In this document: in pieces, positions 26,301 through 39,688 of the stretch | Layout: every line of letters starts with the position of its first letter | Numbering within the stretch: the stretch's first letter is position 1 | Source: Onchocerca lupi | Lineage: Eukaryota > Nematoda > Chromadorea > Rhabditida > Onchocercidae | DNA: 64,000 nt | Reading direction: 5' to 3' | NCBI GenBank assembly: GCA_028564675.1 | Contig: JAOVVO010000166.1 | Coordinates: 1 to 64,000 of the forward strand | Program-made: the position numbers and the translations under genes | Notes under the pieces: model-generated | Told to the model about the DNA's origin: nothing | Database searches by the model: none | Seen by the model: the letters and a program-made list of their open reading frames with translations, nothing else

Positions 26301-27956
26301 TTCTTCATTAGAGTGTTCTCTTTTGACAGGCAAAGGAAATAAATATAAAAGTTCCACTGCATGAGAGCTTTTATCCATGAATTAATGGTTACATCTAGCA
26401 GGGGACTGGCAAATGGATGAATGATGTAAATAAGCGTCATCAACCATGTCTCCATAAGAATTGTTTGTTTTACTTATATTCTGGCATCTCAATTTCTTAT
26501 TTTCTGCAAAAAAACTTCCATCTATTTTTATTCTAAAATTTAAAAAAAGCGCAAGGAATTCTTCTAATGCAATTTTCCATTATAAAAATTTGAAGGAAAA
26601 TCATTTAAGGGATAAAATATATTATACAACAATATAAAGCTGTTGTAAAGCTGTTTTGCCCGATTCATTAAATCGCTTAATTAAATTTTTTGAAATAAAC
26701 TGGTGGAATCCTTGACTGAAATTTCCGTATAAATTATTTCTGTTTCATATGTTTAACAATTAAAACTTGATCAAGTAAGCTACTTGTCTGCAATCTTTTA
26801 TAAAACTTTGATGGAAGCGCAAAAAAGTTTGCAGGACTACGAAAGCAAGATTTATTGGTGTATTTTAATCATAAACTGTTATTGCAAATTATTAAATCAA
26901 AATATTTCTCTAACTGCACCTCAATTCATGAATAGCAAGCTAATAATGAATCGTTTTTCTTGAAAAGATCCTAAAAGGAGTGGGAATGGAAGTTTAGACT
27001 GGTTTCAATTCTGACATACTGTTTAAATCTGTTTTAGGCTGATATATGTTTAAATCTGTACGTTTAAATCTCTAGTATCGAAATGAATACAGATGACTAT
27101 GAGCGATTATCATCACTAATCTACATTACTACTCATTTCATTTCATCTCATTATTTTTAAATTTTAAAAGAAGTAAAAAACTGAAATGAATGAAAATAAG
27201 TTGGAATAAAATTTGAGGAAGAACGCTTTCGAACATAAAACGTAATAACATATAGTTCCTACTTATCTTCACTACTATAAAAGAAAAACGAATGAAGGAT
27301 ACTGAAAAGTTTTTTTTGAAATAAATATGGAAAGAAAAGATGACCTGTAAAATTTGCAGGGTGAATTTTGAAAAACAACTTGAATGAAAATTACAAAAAT
27401 GACTCAAGAGTGTTTCAAAAATGAACATAAGTTGAAACACGCACGTAACCGTAGACTTCAAATGAAGTAAATAAACAGTGAGAAAAATAAACAAAGTAGA
27501 ATAATTATTTTCAAAAAAGAGGTTGAGATTCATCACATCTTAATTGCACCATCACTGTGGTATGAACAAAGTGAGAGCATTATCAGAAATGTAATAAACT
27601 TCCGAACCTCTTGAAAAAGGGAAAGTGTGAAGAATTGATTAATGATAAATTTCCAGACTTCAAACTCTATGTCCTTCCTTAAGCTCATACTCAAGCTGCT
27701 CTGCAAAAAGCATGCAAAAACTCAAATTTTAATTCTCAAGAAATAAACAACAAGAATAAGGACTGCATGTTATATAGAAAGAGTAGAAGTATGGTACCAA
27801 AAAAATTAATAATTACAAAAAACAGCAAATTACAAATGATAAAAATGACAAGAATATATGATAAAAATATTCTTTGGAATATGATGATAAAGCTAGGAAA
27901 AAAAATTAAATATTTTGAAAAGGATTTCGTTTTTAAACTCAAAATTAAATTTTAAA
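23393..27956. other. Intergenic region between TENT5 and BCKDHB
   Basis: No gene is supported. A less AT-rich stretch at about 24320-24500 is open in more than one frame but encodes nothing recognisable. The remainder is AT-rich with chance ORFs. The two flanking genes converge across this spacer. Confidence 0.5.
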
Positions 27957-27962
27957 TTTATT
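27957..27962 (-). terminator. Poly(A) signal AATAAA for BCKDHB
   Basis: AATAAA on the minus strand, about 113 bases after the BCKDHB stop codon. The distance is normal for a nematode 3' UTR. Confidence 0.55.
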
Positions 27963-28074
27963 TGGACAATTTAGAAGCCTCCTTATCCTTAATTTTGGAT
28001 AAATGATTGTTTCAACAGCAAGTTGATCATTGAAATTAACAAAATATTCAATTTCAGCATTTATAAAGGAAAAA

Positions 28075-31000
28075 TTAATATTGGAAATCGATTAATTTCT
28101 TGATGGTTTCTACTATGCGCCACTTAGTCGGTAAATAAAAGGGCTCGAAAATATGCGGAAATGGTGTATCCCAGCCACATACACGACTAATTGGAGCCTC
28201 CAAACGCAAGAAACATCGTTCCTGAATATTTCAGTATTACCAGGATTGAGTCTCGTAAGTCCTTTTACATAACAGAAATATGTTTAAAAATTCTCAGCAT
28301 AATTGCCTTTCAATTGGTGAAAAAATTATTTCTAATTATTAATCGAACTCATCTCCAAAACTTTTGAAGCCAGAACTTTAAATTCTTCAACTTTTCAAAC
28401 AGAAAAAAATAAGCAGAAACTGGTAAATCCTACCAACAAACTTGGTACAATTTAAAAGCTCACCTGAATTTTCGATGATATTTCGGCTGCAAATCCTGAG
28501 GTTATGGGTGCTTCATGAGTTATTATTAGATGACCAGTTTTATTAACACTCTAAATTCAACAATAAATTCAAATTATAAAACCTACAATAACATTTTTTA
28601 TTTTGAAAAAATCCCGTGATTGCATTTCATATTCTCAATAACAGCGTGTTTAATATAAGAAAAAGAGCATAAGCATAAAAAAGTGAGCAAACCTTTGCAA
28701 TCATATCAACATCCCAAGGCAACAGAGTTCTCAAATCAATCACTTCACAATTGACACCAATTTCTTTTTCAGCCAGATTCGCAGCATCAAGTGCAACGTG
28801 TAACTGAGTACCCCAACTAACAACTGTTATATCTTTCCCTATAAAAGGAAAAATTCACGTACCTTGATTCATATATCACTTTGATTGTTTATAACTGAAA
28901 GACATGAAATAAAAGAGAGATAAAAATACATATAATGATTTGCATGAAATGAAAATAGCTTTAAATTTTCAAGATCTCCCAGAAATTTTTAATGAACTGT
29001 CAATACTTCTAATTTAAATTGAACTTAAATACCACTTCATACATACTGAACGGGAAATGAGCCATCGAAGATAATTATCAAGATAATAAGCTCAAAAAAA
29101 AAAAGAAAAAGAAAATTTCAAACCTTCTTTGACAATTTCAGCTTTTTCAAGCTCGATCACATAGTCTCCGACCGGAACATCTTCAACAGCTGTACGATAC
29201 AGCAATTTCGGCTCAAAAAAAATACATGGATCCTCGTTTCGAATGCATGACAACAGTAAACCTTTTGCTTGAATTGGACCACGCGGAACTACTACCTAAA
29301 ACATAACTTCTTATGCTCTCTTCCAGAAAGTTTCCAGAACAAACGGAATATAAACTAATACATTTATGTTTCAGGAAACAGAATATTGGAATGAAAAAGT
29401 TAAATCTTGAATGCTTGTTTCGCTTTTTCTTTTAAATTATTTACACTGTCAGTTTTCGGAGTTTGCACTACTTAATTATACTTTTTAGCATTTGGATATG
29501 TTTAATGTAAAAGGGGGAAATAAAAATTAAATGGATGCGAATTCCAAAAGCGATGAGAAAAATGATATCGCATACATTCGCAAGATTTTCAATAAACAAT
29601 CCATACTTTCAAACCCGGCGTATGTGTGAAATAAGCTTCAGGGCTTTGTGAATGATAAAGAGCACCATGACCCACAGCACCCCATGTTGTTCTTATTGTT
29701 AATTTCCCGCAATTAAACAAATTTCCGCTTCTATACCGATATTTGGCCGCTTCATTCACAATCTGAAAATACAAAAGTGAAGAGATATTGTAAAGTGATA
29801 AGCTGTCTGCAAAGCTTATTAACATAAGTTCAATTTTAACAGAATTAGACCAATTAATTAAGGTATCAGCATTACCCAATGAAATTGAGGAATTGCCGAT
29901 ACCTTGATTAATCTGTCCTTACTAACAGAAAATTTACTGTAAGTCTAAATATTTACCAATTTATTAAATCTATACAATTGCAAATTCAAACTAAATTACC
30001 TGATCAAAAGCTGGAAATATGTAATCAGCAAATTGTATTTCGGCAATAGCGGTCGAACCGCAGACTGCCAAACCAATGCCAAAACCAGCTATTCCTTGCT
30101 CGCAAATAGGTGTATTGAATACACGATCTTTACCTGTAGAAATGAATATTTTTAACAATTAAAATAGCATGACATAATCAATCATCTTAGATCTGGATCA
30201 TGTGAAAGGATCTCAAATTATTTTTAAACATGGATTTTTAAGAGTTTTTTTCTTTGCATATCATAATTTTCTACTTAAATATTGGAAAAAATTAAACTCA
30301 TCATCAATAACAACAAATCATCATATTATCCTAGCAATATTCAATGAAAAATTACTGCATAAATGAAATTTCCTCAGCAATAAAATCAAAGATTCCGATT
30401 CTTACGAATGCTGCTTTAAATTATTAAATTTCCTGTATCATTTCTTTCTGGATTTTGCACTCTCTAATTTTAACTGATCCAGAATAGATCTATTTTTGCT
30501 TTATTGAATATCGCTAACAACCGCATATTTAAATAAAAAACTTTCTAAGGCACCGAAAAATGCACAGAAGCATGCTGAATTGTATGGAATGAATTCAATT
30601 TTCAAGTTAAATTAAACCGTTCTACATTAATTAAACAAAAGTCAAAACAAGGTAATTTGCATTTAGTAACTCTGGAAATTTACAGACCATATTTATTTTG
30701 CAAGCCAACACTACATCGAAAAACGCCACCGAATGCAACATCTTCGCCGAAAAGACATGCCGACGAATCGCTTTCCATTGCGATGTCCATTGCGTTATTG
30801 ATCGCTTGACATAAGTTCATCTTGCTGGTTTCACCTTAACTTTCACATTTATGAAAATGTCAGGAAAGAAGTGAATTAAATGCATTAAAATCAACGAATT
30901 ACAGGTAAACGATGGATAAGTTTCTTCTCATTACCTGAAACATCCGAAATATTCTCAAGCACGTGAACTAATGAAATCAATTTACTAAAAAAAAGGCAAA

Positions 31001-31123
31001 ACGAAAGAACAAACCAAAGGAAGGATCTGCTTGGCTGGGCACGAAAGCAATGTCTGATGAATATCGTGTCGGGATTTTCCCGAGACTTCTCAATGACTTT
31101 ATAATGTGTCGTGTTGTCGCCAT
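28075..31123 (-). CDS. BCKDHB: Branched-chain 2-oxoacid dehydrogenase E1-beta, mitochondrial
   Basis: E1-beta subunit of the branched-chain alpha-keto acid dehydrogenase complex. With E1-alpha it decarboxylates the 2-oxoacids of leucine, isoleucine and valine using thiamine diphosphate in the mitochondrial matrix. Eight exons read on the minus strand: 31123-31015, 30834-30688, 30133-30000, 29762-29607, 29295-29124, 28838-28693, 28550-28464 and 28221-28075. All phases agree and give 365 residues. The first exon encodes a mitochondrial-type presequence: the first 22 residues are rich in R, K, S and T, with no D or E. Family landmarks follow in order: FGEDVAFGGVFRC, VFNTPICEQGI, AIAEIQFADYIFPAFDQ, YRYRSGNLFNCG, GHGALYHSQSPEA, CIFFEPKLLYR, CEVIDLRTLLPWDVD, HEAPITSGFAAE and RVCGWDTPFPHIFEPFY. 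These fit BCKDHB better than pyruvate dehydrogenase E1-beta. The ATG is the first in frame after a strong acceptor. The exon 2 acceptor (GTTAAG|GT) is unusual, but it alone restores the conserved Gly. Confidence 0.96.
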
Positions 31124-31141
31124 CGTTTTTAACAACTAAAA

Positions 31142-31143
31142 CT
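31142..31143 (-). other. Candidate spliced-leader acceptor of BCKDHB
   Basis: Minus-strand CTTTTTCTCAG is an excellent nematode acceptor and lies 18 bases upstream of the BCKDHB ATG. No upstream coding exon is needed, so trans-splicing of a leader is the simplest reading. Confidence 0.6.
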
Positions 31144-34100
31144 GAGAAAAAGAGTTGAGTCATTTCATTATCGAATGTTATTGCATTTACCAATTGCAAA
31201 GTGTGTTGCCGTGTGTACTACAACTGCATTGATTTACAACAAAACAAAAAATATTACCAACTCTTTGCCTTCAGAGTTTGACTTTATCAATATCGATTAC
31301 CGTTCTATTTTCACAGCTTCCGAAATAACCCAATGAGAATGGACATTCGCTGACCACTAGGTTTGCCTATGGCCTATGAACAATATGTGAAGCGTCCAAG
31401 AAAAGGAATCTAAAGGTCACAATTTGCATAATTGTGGCTCACTGGCAGGCTATTCTCGATCAGTCTAATACTTATCAACTGATATGGATCAACGATAATC
31501 TCTTATTATTGCTACGGAAGTCACTTTTTTGCCCACATTTTCAAGGTGACACCGTTGACAATGTATACAGAAAGTCCTGTGACAACAGCAGAAGATGAAG
31601 GATTCTTTAGAACTGTACAGAGAAGGCATTAAAGTGTGTTTACACGAAGATCAGCTGAGTGCCAGTGCTTTTCTCTCTTTTCATTCTTCTATTTGCTTAT
31701 CAGAGCGGGTATGATCAGTCGGGAGATGGGAGCTAACCTGTGCCACTTCCCCGATGCATCGGGCATTCTTCATCAAAGCAGAATATTGATTGATTTCATC
31801 GAATTAAAAATTGTAAAAATTTGAAAATGACGTTGTCTTCATATTTTTTGCAGGACCAGCTTTTTTATAAAATCACTAAAACAGCGTTCTTTTTCACTGT
31901 CAGTTTTTCTTTTAATCGCCATTTATGTTCGAAAAAAAAAAGTTTAATAAAAATTTTATTGAGAAGACTTTTGTGGATACTGATGATGTAATAAAGACGG
32001 AGATGCAAGTGATAAGATCACGGAAATACAGTAATAATGACGAATGGATTCTTTTCCATTGGGAAAGGTCAGTTCCAAAATGAAATGTTCACGTCACATT
32101 ACGCCACAGATAAGAAGAAACTTGAAGATCTGTAAGAAAATGATTGTCTGTGGCAATTAAGATTTTAAGTTTATTTGCTGAGAGCAAATTCAATTTAGAA
32201 AACTATCGCTATAGTTGTGAGCGTTTGAGATATCTGTTTGTATGCTTCTGCTTTTATGTTTGCATTTTATTCTCAACAAGTTTTGATAAATTTTGGAAGG
32301 AAAAAAAGCTCATATAAATGTTGAAAGCAATTTTTAAGAAATTTAAATTGTGAAATTTGATGTTTATAATGTCCATAGCACTAGATTGCACCTTTTGATG
32401 TAAGGTTGAATATATGAGTGCAGTTGTTAAAAGAGATTGCAGATCGTACCGTTTTTCTATCGCGGAATAAATTAAAGAGATAGTGAAACACGATTATTTG
32501 CTTTCAGCAAATATAATAGTATTTATCGCAGGTAATTTATCGGTATGTTGTCAGAGAAAGTTAAAATGGGAAGTAGAGAGATGAATGCACAAAGTTAAAA
32601 TAATGTGATTATTGATAATTTAAGCGCAGAGCACGGGGAGACAAGGAAATTTTGAAGAAATTTTTAGTCGCTCTGTTTCAACCAATAATATCATATATTT
32701 AAGATCGCAGTCTATTATTTCAAGGAAAGAACTACAAATGGAGCAAATTTCTCGTATTATCGAATTTCTAAAAGGAATAGCTCATAAGAATCAATCAATC
32801 CAAGTGATTAATACTGCAAAATTTAAGTGTTGGAGTCGATTATCAACCAAAATAAATGAAATGGAAGGAATTAGGGATTAATGAAATTAAACTTATTACT
32901 TAGTCAAATGTGAAGGAAAATAGACCACATCTACCGAATAAATAATACTGCAGTAAATGAGCTGGATAGGTAATGATGACCGATTCACAGATAGGGACTA
33001 GCGGGGTTACACGAACAATTTTCTCAGGGAAATGGTGCGGAGTTGATGGAAATAATAAGTTAAAACTGAATGAGCAATTTAGGAGTGAGTAATTTGGCAG
33101 AAGAACTTCAGGCTACATAACCCCGCTGATGAATTGTAGTAACAGTGAAAGTACCACCTTAAAAAATCTGATCTTATTGTGCTTACTTCATGATGTACTG
33201 AACCCTTTCTACCGATAAACTTAATTATAGCCATAAAATTGTTATTCCAAAAAACTTCTTGGTATTATGATACAATTGAATATACTTTTCAGAGCCGCAT
33301 TTTTAAAGAGTTTGCTAAGTTATAATAGTTCTCTTGCCCATGGCAATACTAGCAATATCAATGGAAATGTGCATCCAACCAATACTTCATCGAAAATTTA
33401 TTGTCGAAATGATGAAATCGGAATGGAATTTAAACACTTTTAAATGAAAATGTTGAACTTTTTCTAATGTCAATAAGCAACCTAATCTTATCTTTTGCCT
33501 GTCTTAGAGCATCAATAAATAGATCCGAGCAATTGTTGCATCTTCCCGTATATCTTTTGTTTATTGCAAAAGTTTCTTAAATGGACGGATATCCCGAAAT
33601 TGTTTACACCTGTCTCGCAGTGCACACAATAACTTCATTTGTTACAACAACAACAGTTATCCCAAATTCTTCCGCACATTTACTGATACGACCAATGAAT
33701 GTTCATCATCTCTGAACAGAAGTTTAATTTGAAGCAGAGTTTTGAGGTGTATTTCGTCAACAAATCCTAAAGCATGTAAATCAACTTTTAGCTTCTACGA
33801 TATTATGAACTCCATCTATCACTGATTAATTTATAATGAAGTAATAACTGATTTAAGTTAGCGATTTTAAATTTATTGTAAGAGATTTTTCTTTAAACGA
33901 GAAAAATTTTCAATTTCAAATATACATAGGTTTATAACTTCTCAATTATTACTGTTAAAAGTTCTTACTGTACAGTTATTACTCTATAAAATTATAAACG
34001 AGTAAGAACTATTATTTATGCATTGTTTATTCTAGCAGAACTATCAGCCTCTGAATTGCTTGCATAATGCATGCGTGATGCAAGCACACGAAAACATAAG

Positions 34101-35564
34101 CTTATAGAAAATTGTGCTGATTTCTCAGCAAAATATTTAAAAATATTGAAGGAAACCCCTAGTGATAATGATTTCACAGGTGATATTTGGCAGTAGTTTT
34201 AGTAAAGTGAAACTCTGTAGGAATTCTATTTTAAAATGATCGAAAATTTATTAACTGGATATTACATAACATAATGGCAGTAATAACAATGCAGACCAAT
34301 TTTTTCACGGTCAACTGATTGCGATTCAAATTTCAGCTGCTTTTACAAAATCACAACAAACATATAAATGGAATCTGTCAAGCACATTTGAAGCATTTTA
34401 CGCAACAGACAAGTTCTTTTTCAAGTTTTTGAAATTAAGTGTTGTCTAACTTTTACATATGAAAATGTAGTGATACATTTCTCAGAAATATAAGTAATGA
34501 TGAGCATGAAAAAATGGAACAAAGTGCTTTAAGAATCGAAGTCTTTGATGAATTTGAGTAAGCTTGAGATTTTGAATCAGATTTTCTTGGAGACAAAATA
34601 TGAATAAGTAAATAAAGCTACGAATAGAAACTTCACAAAACTTTTCTGAATCATAGTAAACTTGAGGTAGCATTCAAAAATGGAATGAAAGATTAGGAAA
34701 GGAAAAATTTTTAAAAATGTTAAACAACACGTGAGTGAAAAGCGTGCATAGATGAAAAAGACCAAAAGTCGATAATTGAATCTATAATTAATTAATTGCC
34801 TACTACTGGCTTCCTGTACTGTTTCATCTATGCTTTTGCATTAACTTCTTCTAGGATAATACATGATTCGCGCTCTAAATAGCACGAATCAATTCTATTA
34901 AATTCTGTGATTTTGTGAAATATGTATTAGTGTGTCGCTAAATATCTTCATTTAAAAATAAGTTTCTGCATTATTCGTTAGAAATAAGTTATTGATCAAA
35001 TCTCGTGTTTTAAATGTTGGCTTTTTAGAAATTATGTAACTTATGAGAAAACCGAATAAAATTTTAAGTGAGAGTCACTCTTCTGCAAGATCGTTTCCTC
35101 GTGTCAAGTGTTTTTCATTGGAATAAAACAATATAGCTTATCTCACTGATTAGAAGCGCCTAGAAAGAAAAATTAGAAAGAGGAAGCATTGTGAGTTAAA
35201 ACACAACTGAGGCATAAAACATCAAGCTTCTGAAGTCCGTTAACAAATTTAATCAAGTTGAATTCCCAAATGAATCAATGGATTTTAAAAGAATTAATGC
35301 AATCAAAGCATGTGATGGAAACAGCTTTTCTTTTAGTCGGGCCATGTGGAATAAAACTGAACTAAATATGGCGAAATTTTAATTAATTTCATTATTTTTC
35401 ATTCGATTCCAAGCTGTAGTTAGATTTCTATGACTCATTATAAACTTTTTGCTCGAAATAAATCAAACATCAGTTAATTGAAAGTAGAATGTTGTTGAAT
35501 GTTTTTAGTTTTCAATGTATTTTGAAATGAAATCCCGTTCTAATATTATCCGAAAACATTTATC
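31144..35564. other. Intergenic region between BCKDHB and the bZIP gene
   Basis: No gene is supported. The first few hundred bases would be the BCKDHB promoter region. An inverted repeat lies at 34057-34086. The plus ORF at 31636-31824 has no recognisable family. Confidence 0.5.
34057..34086. repeat. 9-bp inverted repeat around ATGCAT
   Basis: TGCTTGCAT (34057-34065) and ATGCAAGCA (34078-34086) are exact reverse complements separated by 12 bases that contain a further ATGCAT. It could be a hairpin or a paired binding site. It is not next to a called gene. Confidence 0.7.
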
Positions 35565-35570
35565 TTTATT
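35565..35570 (-). terminator. Poly(A) signal AATAAA for the bZIP gene
   Basis: Minus-strand AATAAA about 121 bases after the stop codon of the bZIP gene. Confidence 0.55.
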
Positions 35571-35690
35571 TATATCAGTTTTTTGTATTACATTATAAAA
35601 ACTTAGGATGTCTGAATTTAACAAAGATTATGTATAATTCCGGATGTTTCATATTTTCGACTTTTCCCCACATCCTCTGTGTTTCAAAAA

Positions 35691-36726
35691 CTATATGTCG
35701 GCAGATTCCGGTTTCTGTTGTTGTTCGGAACTATTGGAGTGCCCTGCCGACAACATTGTTGGATCCAGCAACTTTGGCTTTGAAAAAAGCATCAATTGCA
35801 GCTTAGCCGTTTCATTTTTCAATAGAACAACTTGGCTACGAAGTTGAATGTTCTCCTGGAATTAGTTGAACTAAATAGCTAGAATTAGAATGCAAATTAC
35901 TTCTACTGAGATCAAATAAAATATTAAAATCGATCGAACCTGCTCCAGAAATGCTGCTCTTGCTGCAACTGCTTCTTCTTTTTGGCGTCGTGCATCTCTT
36001 GACCTCTTCGCTGCATCGTTATTTTTTCGCCGCCGCTCGTAGTAAGCTTCGTCCTAAAATAATATTCATAGTTTAGAAGAGATGTTAGTTAAGAATTTCA
36101 AAATCTCCAAAAATAAATTTAAATTTTGATTCAAATTCAAAATATTTGGAAGCAAATTTAGCTCCATTTCATCAATGACTTCTAAACCATCTACTTTATA
36201 AATAGTTTCTTTATGGGATTCAGAAAGCAGTATTTTCAATAGATCCAAATGAATTCACTGAACCAGAAGAAGTCTATATATTACAATTTATTGTCCCTCC
36301 AATGAGTAACAATGACAAAAAATGACAATAAATCTTCCAACCACTGCAAGTCATGGTACCCATCTCCGGAGAGTACTCAAATTAGGCCGACTATTCCTCT
36401 TTTTGTGGTCCACTCGAAGCATAAAGCATAGTCGTCATCATTGTGTGCGAAGAGAAACGCTATTTATAATGATGACCCTGATGACCCCATCTGTTGCCTT
36501 TATGGAATCGGTATTTTCGGTCAAAACAAAACGCTTACATTTTAAACTTAGCATGATCGGGTAAATTACGTTCAGCAATAAACAAAATCTGAATATCCAG
36601 ATGTGGAACACGTGAATCAGGTCAATTCTGAATCGACATCACAGGTTACATTTATCTTGTACTATTCATATCACGTACACACACACACACATACACACAC
36701 ACACACACAAACACACATATACACAC

Positions 36727-36781
<55 letters not shown>

Positions 36782-38113
36782 CATCACATATGCACAGCAT
36801 ACGTGCACAACATACTTGGCTGCTACTGTAGGATATCGTAGCCAAAGTACAGACAGCTGCCTACTGTAACATGGTAATCTTATCGGATATCCAGTAAATT
36901 AACTGCTGTTATTCTTCCCATTACTTAGCTTAATAGCAAAAGCAGCAGCTGTCTTACAGGGAGGTAGCCAGCCTTGAGGATAACTACTACTGTTGCGCAT
37001 AGTGCGCGGCATGCCTGCATAAATAATGAATGCAGCAGCCAACAGTTGCGAGTTGTGTGTCTGACGGATAATGTAAAGGACGTGCAAAGGTCATCTGCAC
37101 GCGTAATGTTGCAGACGTCGCAGGGCGATCGTTGCTTTAGCACAGCAATGATCAATGCAGCAATACACAATCAGCCATTCATTATCATCGGGTAAATCTC
37201 ACCTATAAACAATTAGATTTGGACGTCTGCTGATAATATGATTTTGCAATTCAGTAGGAACAAGCCTTGGCCCAGAAAAGATAATATCAGGAGAGAAGGA
37301 ATTGTCTCGAAAATGCTTGAGTTTTAAAGAAATTTTTGTCTGGAAAATTCATGCATTTCAAAAAATTTCAAAAATGTTGACCTTTTTATCATCAGGTACT
37401 GGTGCTGCTTGTTTTCGATGTGGCGACTGCTGAGGACTGCATGATGAAGTTACCGATGAAGAGGAGCAGGATGGTGGACTGGATGCTGATTGCTGTTCCC
37501 GATTAGGCCGTTTGATAGGAGATGGGCCTAGGCTGGGCCCAGATATGGCACTGGTAGTTGGGACGGTTGCAGACAGTAGAGGCGATATTATCGTCGTCGT
37601 CTGGTAATTCGGCAAATTGGAACGAAGTTGTGAAAATGCAAATAGGGCGGATGGATCCGGAAAGGAAAATGGACTGAAATGTGGGAATGATGCTGGAAGA
37701 CTTACTGTTGGCCTTGTCAACAGTGAAAGGGCTGTATTTAAATCCACCGGCAAGGGCGGCTTTTCATTGCTGAAAATTTCGTTAAAAAATTAGAAATTAT
37801 TTGAAGAAATGAAATTTGATTTGATTATTAGAAAAACAAATAGGCAATTGATATGCTGTACGGATCTAATCATCAAATTTAAGTCAGTACGCAGTCAATT
37901 AAATGAAATTGTGTTATATGGATATTAAAGTTTATGAACCTTTATGAAATTACTCTTTCAAAACAATTAATTGTCCTTTGCACTCCAAATGAAAAAAAAA
38001 AAAAAAAAAAAAAAAAAACAAAACAAAACAAATTTGATATACTTTTGCATAAGCTGTGGACTGTGAACAGCATTTAAAGCATTTCTTAAATGAACAGAAG
38101 TTGATCTATCCAT
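35691..38113 (-). CDS. PAR-type bZIP transcription factor (ATF-2/CES-2-like)
   Basis: A nuclear DNA-binding protein of the PAR/C/EBP-related bZIP group, the group containing nematode CES-2 and ATF-2 and vertebrate HLF/TEF/DBP. Four minus-strand exons: 38113-38043, 37769-37382, 36053-35940 and 35855-35691, all in phase, encoding 245 residues. The N-terminal half is rich in S, P and T (residues 24-150), as in a transactivation region. The conserved lead-in VPDDKKDEAYYERRRK precedes the basic region NNDAAKRSRDARR (about residues 164-176), which has Ser where classic bZIPs have Cys, as in PAR factors. The zipper has leucines at 189, 196, 203 and 210 in exact heptads. A poly-Q/S tail follows. Exon 1 (MDRSTSVHLRNAL) joins exon 2 by completing an Asn codon. 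A stop lies upstream in frame with no earlier ATG. Intron 2 (1.3 kb) carries a CA microsatellite and a GC-richer island. PAR factors usually bind RTTAYGTAAY, and one such site lies upstream. The exact orthologue is uncertain. Confidence 0.92.
36676..36784. repeat. (CA)n microsatellite in bZIP intron 2
   Basis: About 110 bases of CA repeat with a few AT and GC interruptions, inside the second intron of the bZIP gene. It is likely polymorphic. Confidence 0.95.
36900..37190. promoter_or_regulatory. GC-richer island in bZIP intron 2, possible enhancer
   Basis: Base composition rises to roughly half G+C in places, against about a third in the surroundings. It has TTGCGCAT, GACGTC, CACGCGTAATG and one AGGTCA (37088-37093). 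Open frames exist on both strands, but none resembles a protein family and splicing does not require them. A cis-regulatory island is the favoured reading. Confidence 0.35.
37992..38018. repeat. Poly(A) tract, 27 bases
   Basis: A homopolymer run inside the first intron of the bZIP gene, followed by AAAAC units. Confidence 0.9.
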
Positions 38114-39687
38114 TCTTTGATCACTATCCAAAATAGTTGCGCCAAAGTAAGTTCAAAAAATTGGTAAAATTCGAGAATTGAAAATGGTGCCGGTGAATAA
38201 GAAGGGATTCGGACAACTGCAACTGCAACTGCTGCTATGGTCACTATAGTTCGAAAACAGTAACAGAATAGGACAGAAGAGAGCATAACAGAACTGGAGC
38301 TCGAGTTGGAACTTGACCCCGCCCCGGGTTGACCTTTCGAAAGAACCCGCCTCTGTGCAACAGCCTATATTCCTTATGTCATTTGTTGAGGTAGAGGGAT
38401 AATGCTCTTGAATTACAGACCCTACCACCATTTCTGTTATCTCTTTTTCTTTGGCCATGAAAGGGCAACCTGTTACCCAACTGATGCGCAAAAAGGTCGA
38501 GAGGTGAAATGCGAGGTCAATCTATATGCAAATTGCATAACGTTATTGAGTGACAAAAGAGATGAGATCGTCTCGAGAGATAGTCAAACTATGAACATGG
38601 AAACCCATCGCACATCACTGGGGTCATCAAGCATTATCACCAACGCGCATCATCATCTTTTTGATGACAAATTATCACTGAGGACATTAGTGGTCTTTGA
38701 GAAGCCATCTGCTCAGTGAAGCAGTTGATAAATAATCCGTATCAAGTGGTGAAAATGCTTCATGATGAAAATGCGAATTAAGTTAAAGCTAATGAAGTTT
38801 TGCTTTAAAATTTAACTTGATCAATTGAAAACGACCGATTTATTTAGGACCAACTTATTTTAGCAGAATTATTTTAATTATAATGAAAGTGGATTTCAAA
38901 AAATCATTCTTTTTATCTAGAAATCTGAAAGTTTACCGATACGGCTTACCGGTATTTTAGCTTGCCGGTATTAGAAGCTTATCGGTACTTTAAAACAGAA
39001 ATTTGGAAGATCACTTGTAATCTTCTTTCAATAAAAAACGTTTATATCAGAGTGAATTAAAAGAAACCAATTCGAGAAAAAGTTTTCCCAATCAAACAAA
39101 TTAAAGATATTAAGATCTTTAGCCAATGATTTTACCAAATATCCACAAAAAATAAATCCAGGAAAGAATGCCTCATAATTTTGCTGATCTCTTCACTCTT
39201 CCATCAATGAAATAAAATAGAAAGAACTGCAATGGAAAGGAATAAGTTTCCCTTTTAAGCATTTTGGAATTTTTTTAAAGACGTACAAAGTTAAAATAAG
39301 TGCGATGCAAGAATCAAAGTATGTCGAACAAAGAAAATTAGCAACGTCGGAGATGATATTTTGCAGACTAAGCCTTTTTTGAAACTTACAGAAAAATTCT
39401 GCTGAATTACCTTTTTTACAAATGTTCAAAACACTGTTTTAGTTTTTTGTGCCATCAGAATAGTTCCATCTTATTGCAATAATGAAATGACGTTTTGAAC
39501 TATTGAATGAAATTTTTTTCGTGTCATCGACTCAGAAATATATTTAACTGTGCGCTGATTATCCATCATTTTGATGAAATTTTTTCCATTCTACTCTTGA
39601 AGAACATAAGTAAAACCAAACTATTTTTGACTTCTGCATCGAATATTTTTTTTTCAATTAAGAGAATCAATGAGAAGTGAATTCTTT

Positions 39688-39688
<1 letters not shown>

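Noticed and set aside
28890..28910. TGAAAGACATG resembling the start of miR-71
   Set aside because: Identity stops after 11 bases, there is no hairpin partner, and it lies in a BCKDHB intron.
36603..36869. Plus ORF rich in His and Thr
   Set aside because: It is the translation of a CA microsatellite.
36899..37195. ORFs of 62, 81 and 73 residues on both strands
   Set aside because: They sit inside an intron of the bZIP gene, and openness on both strands points to composition rather than coding.
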